NCBI GenBank assembly: GCA_936450465.1 | Contig: OW388296.1 | Location: 51,163,750 to 51,227,749 of the forward strand | Length of the DNA stretch: 64,000 nucleotides | Direction: 5' to 3' | Source of the DNA: Gibbula magus | Taxonomy: Eukaryota > Mollusca > Gastropoda > Trochida > Trochidae | Shown: piece after piece, positions 49,580 through 61,734 of the stretch | Layout of the letters: each line of letters opens with the position of its first letter | Numbering within the stretch: position 1 is the stretch's first letter | Made by a program: the position numbers and the translations under genes | Notes under the pieces: model-generated | Databases searched by the model: none | The model's input: the letters and a program-made list of their open reading frames with translations, nothing else | What the model was told of the DNA's origin: nothing

Positions 49580-51585
49580 ATGTGTTTTGATAATCAGAAG
49601 ATTATATGGCACCGCCTCTGGTAGATTTTACTTATATTCCCGAAAGTTTCCAAAAAGTGTGTTTATTGCCAAACATATTAATTAATAAATAGCTTCACAA
49701 GTTCAGATATTGCTTCAATTTGGTCCTGCAAGAATAACAACAACGCATGGTAAGAAGAACGTATTTGATTTTTACAGCAAGGCGTTCCTTGGTCGAAGTA
49801 TTTAAGCTACGAATGACCAAGAGATTCTTTTGTAATTAACCAGACGGTTGTAAGTCCTTTACGTTGGCGTATTATCTATATTAGTTCCAATTTGTTATTG
49901 GAAATCAAACATCCATAATACCCCTGAAAACCACACATTTATCCCATGTACGTAATGTAATGAATTATAAGCAAATCATGTAATACTTAGACATTAACTC
50001 GCGAGTGACAGAGAATGACAGATTGTCTTTCCACAGTTACATCAATCAATAGGTAAATCTTTAACATTGAATAGAAAATAACTCAATAAATATAACGAGA
50101 AATTGTTATTGTTATATTATGGAAATTTTAAGTATAAAATGAGAATATCAAAAACAGGTTTCTCTAAATGGATCCACCAAAGAGATAATATCTATACTAC
50201 GCATGTGACGTGGCTATACTTCCCACGTACCTCGCCTATCGTACTTTGCGCGACTAATACCTCCCCTGCGACGTCATCTTTCAAAATAAAATATATAATC
50301 GTAGTTGTTGGAAGTTAAGTATTTCTTCCTATAGCTTAATTCAAAAGTCCACTTTCATATCAAGAGTACGTGACGTTTAAAAGTAACTCGAATAAAACCG
50401 AAACTACTTTGAATTTACCGTCGACATTTTAACGTAATAACCACTCCTGCTTTGGCGTCATTGCATCCGATCAAAATCCGCCCATTCTTTGTGTCTGCAA
50501 GCCTTCCTTGGATACATTGCATAGTAATCGTTAGTTTCTTACATTTTCGGTCAATTTTATTTATTCCTAAAACCTTTCACGAGACAGCCGATGACAACTA
50601 CGGTAAAATAAAACGTGCTTAAATTAAGAAGACACATTTAAAATTTACTTAATTGTCGGGTAAAGTTGATTGACGTAGTGCCGGTATGTAGGTTTTAACC
50701 AATGAAAACGTTCATTTCTTTAATCAACCAATCAACGTTCAGAATAAGGTTCAACTAGGGAATGAAAAAACACTACCCTCAGTCCATCTTCCTATAAGGG
50801 TAAGTATACTCAATGTACATATTTAAATTTGTTTGTGAACGGCAATGAAACGTCAAGCGTCAAGTTATTATGGCAACTATACAAAATGAGTTTTTTAAAA
50901 CCAAAGGAAACACTTGAAATTTGTGTTACATACACAGTACCTTGAAAGATAAGACCTCGGGGAAAATGATTTATAGAACGTTTGTTAATATGTTATTAGG
51001 TCTTAATTTCTGGTGAATGGTTGCGTTAGGTTACTGAAACTGTTCAGAGCTTTGCGTATATTAATATTACCCGTAACTCTATATACATTTAATTTAATAA
51101 CAAAAAGGAATATATTTACTGTAACAAGATAAATCACTTTACATCACGTGTTATATTTCCAATGTGTGTTCTCTATTGCTTGGTATAGTTCATATAAACA
51201 TTATTTTTATCCAAAATGGTCAAATATTCATATAAATTTGTCACGTGTCACCGGAAACAAATATATGTTATGGCAAGTTTAACATGTCTACTTATATATT
51301 CTAGTATATGTCATGTGACAACATCAACTTACACAGTTAACATTTAAAGACAATTTGTATCAGAGGATTATTCATCTGACAGTAGCAATCAGTTTTATCA
51401 TTTCGTTCTAAGTACTCAAGTTGCTTTTCATTTACAACTCAATCATCAATCACCCATATGAAACCGTAATAATAAACTTTAACTGTGAAAGAAGTGATCT
51501 TCCTTATGTGAACACGTGCTGTAAATTGCATATAATGTTTTCTCACAGTTGCCATTTATTACTTAAGTTTGTACAATATATACTT
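49580..51585. other. Stretch without recognised features
   Basis: AT-rich. Short frames (50103-50318, 51421-51609) lack domains. Confidence 0.5.
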
Positions 51586-51589
51586 AATA

Positions 51590-51960
51590 TATACTACGAT
51601 AGAGGGTAAACATCTCATTACACGATCTCATAAACCGTAACTGTGAGTGTTTAGGTATCGCTACATCAGTTAGATCACTTGAACTGACCATTTTAAAACG
51701 ACCAATGAGAAATGGACTCGCATGCTGGAAGACAATGCCACGGGGCTGTTGGTTTATGAAAGGGGGGACAGCTGACTGCCGAATCTCATCCCTGTACATC
51801 TGCGCATTCAGGTTGCCTTGGATGAAGGCTAGCCTCGTTTTCAGTTCACCACAAATTCCTCCTCACACCATCACACCACATCTTACATACGTTGGGACTT
51901 GTAGGTTTGTAGGTAACCGTTCCCGGAGAGACGGCCACTGACAAGACCACCCCAGGGCTG
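51590..51960 (-). pseudogene. Tc1/mariner-type transposase fragment
   Basis: On the minus strand the sequence reads GVMV, stop, GGICGELKTRLAFIQGNLNA, then MYRDEIRQSAVPPF and GIVFQHASP. This matches the Tc1/IS630 DDE core, where VMVWGGI, a T-rich strand, the YRDEIL helix and the DNARPH catalytic block follow each other. The Trp of VMVWGGI has become a stop, and the catalytic DNARPH block is degraded, with the second Asp lost. Only the middle of the transposase is recognisable. It is a dead fragment; TIRs were not found. Confidence 0.65.
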
Positions 51961-52055
51961 AGTTCGTTTTAACTCGTTCGAGTGGAGTCTTGCCCATGCT
52001 CACCTGCCACCGACTCGTATTGCTAAACTGAGTGTCACACTTGGTTACCTGGCAA

Positions 52056-52289
52056 TCAACATCGCCCGTGCGACTCTCCCTGCCACCGAACCAAAGCCAT
52101 GATACAGTCAGTTAGGTCTGTCTCCATCCCCGCCAGCTTGGCAAACCCAGCCATGGCTTGACATGCGTGGGCAATGAAGTCAGACCTGGCTAGGATGAAC
52201 CTGGCCTCATTGTCAAGGTGGACCAGGTGACTGTCCGACACCGCATGGGAAACCAAGGGTGCAGCCACCTCGTCCAAGAACCCAACCAA
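52056..52289 (-). other. GC-rich segment with unassigned open frame
   Basis: A minus-strand frame (MGSPEG start, 52349) is open for 97 codons. Residues 25-90 look protein-like (LDEVAAPLVSHAVSDSHL), with balanced composition and higher GC than the surroundings. I recognise no domain. The part upstream of 52291 in this frame is simply the antisense of the LINE. It may be a captured gene fragment or part of the neighbouring Tc1-type element. Confidence 0.25.
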
Positions 52290-52290
52290 C

Positions 52291-54552
52291 TGGAAGGAAG
52301 CTTTAGTAATCCCAATTCCTAAACCAAATAAACCCTCCGGGGACCCCAATTCTTATAGGCCCATCTCCCTAACCTCAAACCTTTGTAAAGTAATGGAATC
52401 GATGGTAAAACATCGCCTCCAATCTCACCTAAACACCAATCCCTTAAACAACGATCAGAGAGGCTTCACTCCGGGTCGTTCTACCTTAAACAATCGTGCT
52501 CGTCTAGAGCAAGATATTAAAGTAGGCCAAAACAAAAAGCACTATACACTCGCAATCTTCCAAAGCTTTCGATATGGTGTGGCATAACGGCCTCATCCAA
52601 AAATTAACTAAAAAAGGCCTTTCAGGCAACATAATTAATTACATCCAGGATTTCCTACACAATAGGCAAATTACTGTCAGGGTCGAAAACCAACATCTGA
52701 AAAATTTCTTTTGGAAAATGGCACCCAACAAGGCAGCATCATTAGCCCCACTTTATTCAATATCATGGTGGATGACCTTTCGAAGGCATCTTACCAAAAA
52801 TAAACACCTCCAAATTTGCAGACGACGGTGCCCTATGGGCACGCTGTAACAACCTCCATACTTCTACTACCTTACTCCAATCCGCACTAGATAAAGTCGA
52901 CCAATGGGCCGACAAATGGGGCTTTAAACTAAATGCGGAAAAAAACATAGGGGTAGTATTTAAACATAAAAATATGCGCCCTATCTCCTCCAATCTTTAC
53001 CTAAAAAATAACAAAATAAACTTCCAAAAACAAACTAAATTTTTTTGGGCTAATCTTTGACGAGCATCTCACCTGGGAAGCTCATGTCAAAGACCTTAGA
53101 TGCTCGAAAGACCTTAATGTCATGAGAGCAATCTCCGGCACAGGCTGGGGAGCAAATAGGCAAACCTTACTCCATCTCTATACCTCCCTAATAAGGTCCA
53201 AATTGGACTACGGCGCTCCTATATATAACTCCCTAAAACCTACTCTCATCAACTCCCTTAATTCTATCCAATACCAGGCATTAAAATTATCCACTCGCAC
53301 TCAAAAGGGTACCTCACTCGAAGCACTCCAAGCCCTAACTGGTGAAATTCCCGACGGGACCAACTCACCTTAAACATCTGGGCTGGAACTTAAGAGGACC
53401 CTCTTATAAGGGATATGCTTAGCAGCATACCCTCTAAATTCTTTAAAGCTTTATTCAATAAATACCCACTCCGTGCAACCATCTCTCATCGCGTAAATTC
53501 TCTTATACCCCAAGCTGAGATGGGCCATATTAAACTCCCCACAAAATGTACGGTGCTTCACCCTATCCCCCCACTCCTGGCTCCCAAAATAAATCTCCAT
53601 CTCAGCAAAATAACTTCTAAACAAAACCCTCAACTCGCGCAAACAACCGCACTTCACTACATACAGGAACACTGGTCCGACTGGTGTCACATTTACACAG
53701 ACGGGTCTAAGGACCCGGAAGCACGCACAACAGGTGTAGGCATACATTTCCAACATCCACAACCTTCTTCATACTCCAATAGGCTTCCCAACGACCAATC
53801 GGTCTACACTGCTGAGCTTATGGCCATCGTAATTGCCTTAAGCCTTCAAAATTTAAAAAACCAGGACAAAATTCTCATCCTTTCGGACTCACTCAGTGCT
53901 TTAGAAGCATTCAAAAACAAATCTACGAAAAAACCGTCCTGGTTTAATTTCCAAAATTCTTCATACCATCCAATCTCTTAACAATCAGGGCAAGGCAGGA
54001 AAACTCCTACGGGTACCAGCCCATGTCGGCACATTTGGCAACGAAAAAGCCGACAAAGCAGCAAAGGAGGGCCTTAAACTTCCAAATTCACTTCCTTTTT
54101 ACCATTCGAAACAAGAGGCAAAAAGCCTTTCAAAATCTTATGTAAAGCAGGCATGGCATAAGCAATATTCAAACTCCACCAATGCTCACCATACCAAAAA
54201 AATTCTCCCTAAACCACTAGGCAAACACAAACTTTACTCCAAAAACAAAAATATTGATAGGGCAATATTTAAGCTCCAAACGGGGCATACTAAACTAAAT
54301 TCCCATCTCCATAAAATCAAACTAAAAGCTTCACCCACATGCCCACACTGCCCGCAAGCAGAAACAATCCACCACATTCTCACAGAATGCCCACAGTATG
54401 CGGCCTTCCGCTAAATACTTAACCAAACTCTTAGGGCCAACAACATCCGACCACATAACAATAATCTAATATTAAATCCAAACAATAACCAAAATACCTT
54501 CCAAGCATTAGGCACTTATCTCAAAGATTCGGACCTCCTGGCCCGAATCTAA
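52291..54552 (+). pseudogene. Decayed LINE: reverse transcriptase plus RNase H
   Basis: 5'-truncated at the start of RT. Pieces in shifting frames include SYRPISL, FTPGRST, KAFDMVWHNG, NGTQQGSIISPTLFN and FADDGALW (near 52814), then a thumb region to about 53370. An RNase H domain follows with IYTDGSKD, YTAELMAI and ILSDSLSALEAF (53690-53910) and its end HVGTFGNEKADKAAKEG (about 54020). A zinc-type CPHC...HH...C follows (54340-54395). There are several frameshifts; the FLDLS that should precede KAFD is lost near 52560, and a stop at 54412 precedes a last in-frame piece ending at 54552. RT plus RNase H points to an I-group LINE (I, Nimb or similar). It shares nothing obvious with the younger LINE at 37510. 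Confidence 0.8.
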
Positions 54553-55130
54553 AAACATAAACAAACTCAATTTCAAACCGTACAACTCATAGCTCCTCCG
54601 CATCTCCATCGTTCGCGGACTGGCGTCACTTCCCTATCCTTCGCCACTAAAGCGGTTCCTGGCCCGACGTTGTAAGGGGAAAGTCGAACTGGTGAAGTGC
54701 TTGGTGAGTCGGACGCGGTCCGTCAGCCCTTCTGGACCTCCTGGAGGCCGCACATTACGATTTGAGCTGTCCCGTCCTGAGGGGCAGGCATTCCACGCAG
54801 CGGTTATCCTCTGCAAACGCTGTGCGGCAGAGGCGGCAGTAGAGGTTAGGGTCATACAAGGATGACTTTCTCAGCCCGCACCTTCCGCAAAAACCTAGAG
54901 TAGGGCGAAGCCATATCCGACAGTCGAAGTCAAACACGCTAACCAACGCGGGAGAGAAGTGTAACACTAACACCCGGCCAGTCCGGTGATGCACGCACGA
55001 CACCCACACCCAGCAGATGACGACGACCAACAACCACTAGTACAGACGAAGTCGACAGACAACGCCTAACAAACAACTAAAAGGTAGCCGAAGCCTAAGG
55101 CTCGATTGCCTAATGTACCTGTCCGTTAGG
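54553..55130 (+). mobile_element. Probable 3' untranslated region of the RNase H LINE
   Basis: GC-rich compared with its surroundings and contiguous with the LINE coding remnant. It returns to AT-rich DNA at about 55140. Minus-strand frames here have no recognised domain. The exact 3' end and target duplication are not visible. Confidence 0.4.
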
Positions 55131-55139
55131 ATAGCAAGG

Positions 55140-56200
55140 TCAAATACCTAAGGGGTGACGTGTCATGAAACGTCAGGTTTTGTACGAGTATTTTTATGTA
55201 AGGAAAGACAAATTCCTATACTTTTAAGATAAGAACAATCAGTTATGGGTAAACAACTTCTTTATTCTAAAATGTCAATCAATAAAAAAAAATACCTTTA
55301 CGAGTAAATTTCTTTTGTTTGAGCAACATCAAATGCAAGGTATTTGACTACACGCGAGAAGAAAAAACAACATTATCGATTGCCTGGCAATTTAAGAGGT
55401 TGAAAAATTCGAAATGATAAATGATTTTAATTTGTTTCGCTCATGAGAATAGTCAGTTTAAACTATATTAGTTTAATAGAGCACAACTTAGATACATTGA
55501 GCACGTTACCGAACAAGGATCTTGATCTATCACCCCCGTTAACTGCCGTTAAATGCTACTGTAACTAATCTTAGTTGACATGGCAAGAGGTAATTACATT
55601 ACTCGTCTCAAATATTGTCGCCAAATCCATAACTTACAGTTTACGGTTATATGTCAAGATGTTGTTCGCGGCTGTGTGTGTACAGTATAATGTACAAAGA
55701 TGTTAGTTTTCCCCCTGTCGATAGTTGCTTTCAGTGATAGATTGCTGAAAATGTATAATTACTCAAAGCGCTGCCGCTGTATAGTCTGTCTTCAAGGTTT
55801 TTTTAATCCAGGATTACATAATATAATGTATGATAAATTTATTTTACACATAACACATGTGGATATTTATGTCAGATATTTATATCATAATTAAACATAT
55901 TTCCAGATGGAAAACAAATTATAATGTTATATAACATGTGATTTTGGGTTGATATAAAACTTCTACCAGTCAAAAAATTAGTTTTCCTCCAAATTTGCCA
56001 CTTAAACTACCACCAGTGCATATTGTAAGAACATTGCATTTTTACTTCTAACCTATAGTTTCTGCTGTGTAAATATAAACAAAATAAGCAATGTATATGG
56101 TTAGAACATTGCCTTTATACGCTTTGTAGCGTAAATAGCAGAAATAAGCATACGGTGTAATCGTTGAAATTAGCATTGCAATTATAGTTCAAAGATATAT
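55140..56200. other. AT-rich stretch, no gene seen
   Basis: No supported features. Confidence 0.5.
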
Positions 56201-56204
56201 ACTA

Positions 56205-56725
56205 AACCGCAAAAGAAACGTCATTTTCAGTGTATGAAACAAAATACTGATACCCGAGAAAGTAGATTTTGAATGTATTCGATAGACAATCTCACGCATC
56301 AGAGAATGATACGTTTTTTTGTCAGTTCAAATGCACTTGAGGTGCTGAAATCGCTTTTTCAAAATGTTTTTTGGCCAGAGTGTTGGGCATTTAAGTAAAA
56401 AATGTGTAAACTGTAGAAATGTAATTAAGAAAATATGTTGTCGCATAAATAACTTTCTTCAACTTAATTTTGTTAACGCGTCTTTGCTGTAGGACGACAT
56501 AAAACAAGCATAAAAAGCCCCTTTTGACTCTCCTATCGCATCTAGTTCAGGAGATTCGAAAATAAACAATTTTAAAACGCGTGTTTCTCTGAGTTATGAA
56601 CAGATAATGTTTTGAAAATTCATGGTAAGTTAAGTTGGCTTATGAAGACATTATGTATCAGTCGTGTTCATCACTCGTGGATTGAATTATCTTGCATTTT
56701 GTATGGTGTCGTTACTTTTGCGGTT
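56205..56725. mobile_element. MITE with AACCGCAAAAG termini
   Basis: The left end AACCGCAAAAGAAACG is preceded by TA (56203-56204). The right end inverts to AACCGCAAAAGTAACG and is followed by GA, a likely mutated TA. TIRs are about 16 bp with one mismatch. The interior is AT-rich, non-coding and unrelated to the two MITEs above. The TIR style (AAC....GCAAAAG) is shared with them, so all may use related Tc1/mariner transposases. Confidence 0.6.
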
Positions 56726-57058
56726 GAGTGTGTTTGATTCCTTTAAATTGTAAGTACATGTAGCAAAGTGTATGTTTAAAGCTTTATTCGCAACGGTTTG
56801 CCTTAGAATTAAAGAATGTTCTCAACGAGTAACTAGTGTGATGGCTATCGTAAATAAATAATATTATAAACATAGTAAGTGTTAGTAGTGTTCCCCATTG
56901 CATTAGCTCGCCATCCCTGCAAGAGCTGATTGATGATATGGCATGGCATTAGCGTCCGTCCATCCCTCTGTCCACCCGTCAACTTTTCACTTCTTCGTCT
57001 TCTTCATCACTGACTGAAGAGATAAGATCTGAAAACTCGACACATGGATCAATGCATT

Positions 57059-57300
57059 TGGTGACTCTGGGCCCTCATAAAGGCCACAGGGGCGACGACG
57101 TAAACACATATTTTCATCTTCTTTTCCAGAATCAATGGGCCCTAGAAAGCTGAAATCTTGTTAATAGACTACTTGGCAAATGGAGATTGGAAATTGAAGA
57201 TTTGGTGACTATGTGGCCCCTAATAACGGCCGCGACCTAAGAACCACTTTCATCTTCTACGGAATAAAACTCCCTAGAAAGCTTACATATTGTGCAGAGA
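57059..57300 (+). repeat. Degenerate direct repeat, about 145-bp period
   Basis: Two units share GGTGACT.TG.GCCC, CATCTTC and CCCTAGAAAGCT in order (start points about 57060 and 57204). No coding potential. Confidence 0.6.
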
Positions 57301-57889
57301 CACCGCGGCCAATATGGATTATACATGTACTTAAAACAAAGTTACGTAAACATTAGGATAGTTGTGTGATCGTATTTTGGTTACACAAGTCTCCTATAGT
57401 TTACTATTTTACGAAAAGTCTCCAATAGTTTAGGAACCGAAACCAGGAATTGTTCCCGTCAGATTGAATGCGCTCGAACGCAACCGCCTGAATCCCGAGA
57501 AACGTGATGTAATACAAAAGCCCGTGCAAACCTATTGGCGACTTCGAGTAAACGAGGTCAACGAAAATCGCAACAGTTCAAAGGTGACCATAGAGTGGAT
57601 AAATTACACTACCAGGAGAAAGAATAGCTAACTCCACAAAACGATAATAACTACGATCTACCGGCCAACATACGTTAGAATTCAAAGTTAAAGTATGAAT
57701 AAACAGATCCCCGTTCGATTCGTAAATTATCGTATTTATTAAATTATCGTATTATATCAACCTGATAACACATACCATGAGAACAAAATTATTTAAGAAA
57801 CCTTTGTTTTACGTTCTTGACAGATTGACTCATCTGGCGTTATGAACAAAATTATAATACTTAATCAAACGAAAATATAGACATCTCGA

Positions 57890-58185
57890 CAGGACGGGGT
57901 AATAATTATAATTGCATATTTATATTGCGCTGAATCCATGCTTGGCATGCTCTAAGCGCTACACATATTATTACCCTGACGGAATTGTACTTTCGATGCT
58001 GTTACTAGCGCTCCGTTCCGTACCCTGTGTTCAGGTACCCATTTAAACAGCTGCATGGGTGGACTGAGTGCTATAAGGATGAATGCCTTGCCCATGGACG
58101 TAACACAGTATGTGACCCAGGCCACAATATGGGATTCGAACCCGGGTCTCTGGCTTGTAAGGTCAGCACGCTAACCACAACACAA
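57890..58185 (-). mobile_element. tRNA-derived SINE, minus strand
   Basis: On the minus strand the head reads TGTGGTTAGCGTGCTGACC, then ACCCGGGTTCGAATCCC (B box at 58131-58147). A body with the AGCGCTTAGAGCATGCC region and an AT-rich tail towards 57900 follow. The tRNA-like head is missing its first bases. The frame 58027-58239 on the plus strand is an artefact. Confidence 0.6.
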
Positions 58186-58199
58186 ATGAAAGAAAAAGT

Positions 58200-58845
58200 A
58201 GTCTTGCTTAATTGTAATTACACATACTTGTCTACTTAATATGATAAACTTATCTCCTAATTTGGTGCAAAATGTACGAATTAAGATAGGCTTATGACAT
58301 CGTTAAAACTGATAATGATGTCTTTATGAGAGAATATACATGTATATAAATATAGCAACTCATAAAGACGAATTTTTCATGAACTGATAAAGAGATATGT
58401 AAAGGAGATATTAGTCCTGAATAAGACAGACATGTCTGTCCGTCTGTCCGGAAAACTTAAAGGCCCCGTAGCACATTTTTCTTACTGAAATAAAATGATT
58501 TCACGAAAAGGTAAATAAGTGTTCCAAATGGCTAAATAATACTCTTGAAACAATACGTTCTCAAGCGAATGTTCATTGTTTGGTTAAGCCATGCGAGTCC
58601 ATTTCCCTTCGAGCGGGCATTTAAGGTGTTTTAAATATGGTACCATGACAGAATGTGATATGGTCAAACATCTTGTCTGAAATCTCAAATTCGCATGAGG
58701 CCTACACATCTACCTCTCACACTGAAGAGTTCCACACCACTGTCGCGTTATATACGTCGCACCATTTTCTTTCAATACGGATAACCGTTTTCTATGGATA
58801 CGGCTTATCGGGCCGTGTAATGAGATGTGGCACAGCGCCTTCGAG
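58200..58845. other. Stretch without recognised features
   Basis: No supported features; the frames at 58655-58906 are mutual shadows. Confidence 0.5.
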
Positions 58846-58855
58846 GGCATTAAGC

Positions 58856-60442
58856 ACAGGGGTTCGAATCGCTGTTTTGACAATATTTTCAAAATTCAAA
58901 GTCTAGATTGTTGCATTCATATGGTGTTTATGTACGATATTGTGAGCTCATATTCCAAATTTGAGCGAAATCGGATAAGAAATAAGACTTTGAGATAAAT
59001 AACCCCGCTATTGATAACCACGCCCCCTCAATCAAGGGAGATAACTGTTGTTTTGCCCGAAAAACAAACGCACGTTACCAGTTTGGCCAAGGCGAGTCAC
59101 TCACAGGGGCTTGTATTGTCGAAACTAACGATTACAACGAATATGAAGTCGACGATCCAGCCCCATATACTATAGAAAAGTAAAGGGATGTAACGGGGTC
59201 AACACCCCATGTCCGTTTGAAATTATATTTCAGAATGTTGTCATCATATTATCATTCAATGTTATATACCACGGCAAAGCCAATACATTTGTCTTTAAAA
59301 CAAGCCATCAAACGTAAAAATCGAACAGATACTAACAAGGATATGATTTTTCAAAGCCAAAAATATTAGCACATTGCTCATGTGAGCCATTTGCCTAGCC
59401 CACCAAAATGATTAAATATTCGCTTGAAAAAATTATTATAAAAAACTTTATAATATCCTGTCAGCTAAAAGTGACCCAGTTGCAAAGCCTAGTATTACGA
59501 ACATACAATGGCCATTGTGCCGATTGATAGGCAGTTATCATAAATAAATGTATCCGATTCTACTTTAAAGCTTCTCTTTTGTCTTTTGTCAAAAATGGCA
59601 TATTTACAAACTATATAAGCAGCACTTCCCGTGAAAATAATATTTTTATAAACATCATGTCCGTTCATTGTCACTTTTTGTTGTTGTTTTCATTACGTTT
59701 GATTTAGGAAATGAATCCCCAAATTTGTGCATGAAGTTTTGAATAACAAAATCGTGATATTGAAAAGAATTATCGGTTGTTGACCAGTGTTGGCAAACAT
59801 CTGTTTGTTTGGATCAACTAGCAATTAGAATCAGGGAACGAAATTTATTTCATATATTTTTTTGGAATCTTAAAAAAAAAACCTGCATTACACTCAATTA
59901 TAATTGACTGATGTTCTAATTAAAAATACGTGTTTTAATGGCGTGGTTAACCGACGTCATAATTGACCAATGAGAGGCGCTTTCTATCTCCGAGCGATTT
60001 GAGAGCGGCGTGTTTGAATTACGGAAAAGACGGTGATTTCTCGATGTCGTCCACTATTATGTACACAAAGGAGGGTCGGCTACTTGCGAGGGTCAGTGGT
60101 CAAATGTGAAATGAAGTTAGAGAAAAATCAATGGGACACACAGAAAGGCAAAAGACGGGTCTATATGTTCAATACATTTTTTTGTGAGAAAGCAAAGGTT
60201 TATTGAACCGCACGTAGGAATAGTTTGGCCTTCCGATCTTCGATCAGAACTTCGTAGAGCAAGTGTCCTCCCTTGTGTCTTTATATCAATAGCGGGGATA
60301 TATCTCAAATCTTTATTTCTTAACCGATTTCGCTCAAATTTGGAATATGAGCTCACAATATCGTACATAAACATCATATGAATGCAACAATCTAGATTTT
60401 GAATTTTGAAAATATTGTCAAAACAGCGATTCGAACCCCTGT
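58856..60442. mobile_element. Non-autonomous DNA transposon, about 160-bp TIRs, 10-bp duplication
   Basis: TIRs 58856-59016 and 60284-60442 start ACAGGGGTTCGAATCGCTG and differ at roughly ten positions by eye. The flanks GGCATTAAGC at 58846-58855 and 60443-60452 are identical, a 10-bp target duplication (one base of ambiguity at the left). Long TIRs with 8-11-bp duplications are typical of Mutator-like elements. The 1.25-kb interior encodes no transposase. Part of it (59020-59078) recurs at 1633-1705. The TIR start contains GGTTCGAATC, by chance or origin a Pol III B-box match. Confidence 0.8.
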
Positions 60443-60453
60443 GGCATTAAGCA

Positions 60454-61145
60454 TCCTATCTTGAGAATTCAACTGATAATCTAGAAAATTCAACTTAGTA
60501 TTTTGCAAATTCATCTTAGTATCATGACAATTCATGTTATTATTTTGAAAATTCAACTGAAATAGGGCCAAGCTACGATATTATTCCGCACATTTTATCT
60601 TGAAAGTCCTATTTTGACAAATAGTCCCTTGAAAATTAAACTTGAATAGTGAACTTGGTGTCTTGAAAATTCAACATATTTTCTTCAAAATTCAACTTAA
60701 TAATTTGAAAAATCATCTAAATATCTTGAAAAATCAACTTATTATCTCGAATGTTTACAAGGTGATGCCAATGATAAAACAATGTAATTACAAGATTTGA
60801 ACGTTTTACATATTGAAGTTTAAAAGTTTAAATAAGAATATTTTAAAGTACAATTACAATTTGTTATTGTTGTTTATTCAAGTTGTAGTTACAAATTAAA
60901 AATTATTATCTTGAAATTTAGGGTTTAATATTCAACAAAATTGAGTTTAATTTTCCAAATAGTCATATGAATTTTCCAAATAGTAAATTAAATTTTCAAG
61001 ATACTAAGTTAATGTTTTAAGATACTAAGTTAAATTTAGAAGAGTAAGTTGAATTTTCAAGATACCTACTTGATTTTCCAAAAAATTAAATTGAATTTTC
61101 AACTTAGTATCTTGAATTTCAAGGTAAAACCTTAAGATTTCAAGA
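60454..61145. repeat. Foldback: short tandem repeats in opposed arrays
   Basis: The left array (60454-60755) repeats a roughly 20-22-bp theme TTGAAAATTCAACTTAGTAT. The right array (60925-61145) repeats its inverse, GATACTAAGTTGAATTTTCAA in shortened variants. The two flank an AT-rich centre. Tandem repeats within inverted arms resemble foldback transposons. It begins directly at the target duplication of the preceding element. Confidence 0.65.
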
Positions 61146-61613
61146 TAAAAGATACTGAATAATAGCGTAGTGTAGGGTTGATGAATTTGTGTAATTTAAA
61201 CTTTTAAAACAACATACATTCGATGAAGTGTCATAACCTTACCAAAACATGGTGGTATAAGTTAATAAGTAAAGATATGAATTGCCCATCAATTTATCAA
61301 TCAATTATGAATACTATGCATGGTGTTTTTGATTTTCTAATTCGAAAACCTTTTCTATAGAATAAACTGTTTCATCATTGTTTACTTTTCCTTTTAAAAA
61401 TAAAATATAATGTTTACAAACTTACCATTCACTAGGAAAACGCCTGATTTGTTCTACATGTTATAACTTGAAGGAGAGGGAATGCAACTGACAAGTCCGA
61501 GAAGATCATGAAATACATACAGAGCATAAGTCGCCATTAGTTTTGCGCATGATAAGGTGCGTTGTGGCGTGCATTTCAGTAGCAAGAACATGTTTACTTA
61601 AACTTTGTTTTAA

Positions 61614-61731
61614 GTAGGAGAATGTCCTCAAACTGGCCATTAGTTTTGCTCGTGGAGCATGTTTTCGGCCTAACGGCCTCAAACATGGTCCACGTGCAAA
61701 ACTAATGGCCAGTTTTCGGACATTCTCCTAC
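61614..61731. repeat. Near-perfect 118-bp palindrome
   Basis: Arms of about 55 bp starting GTAGGAGAATGTCC are centred on CCTAACGG, with a few mismatches. A partial relative of the arm (GCCATTAGTTTTGCGC) lies at about 61533. It is probably a small hairpin transposon. Confidence 0.85.
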
Positions 61732-61734
61732 ATA

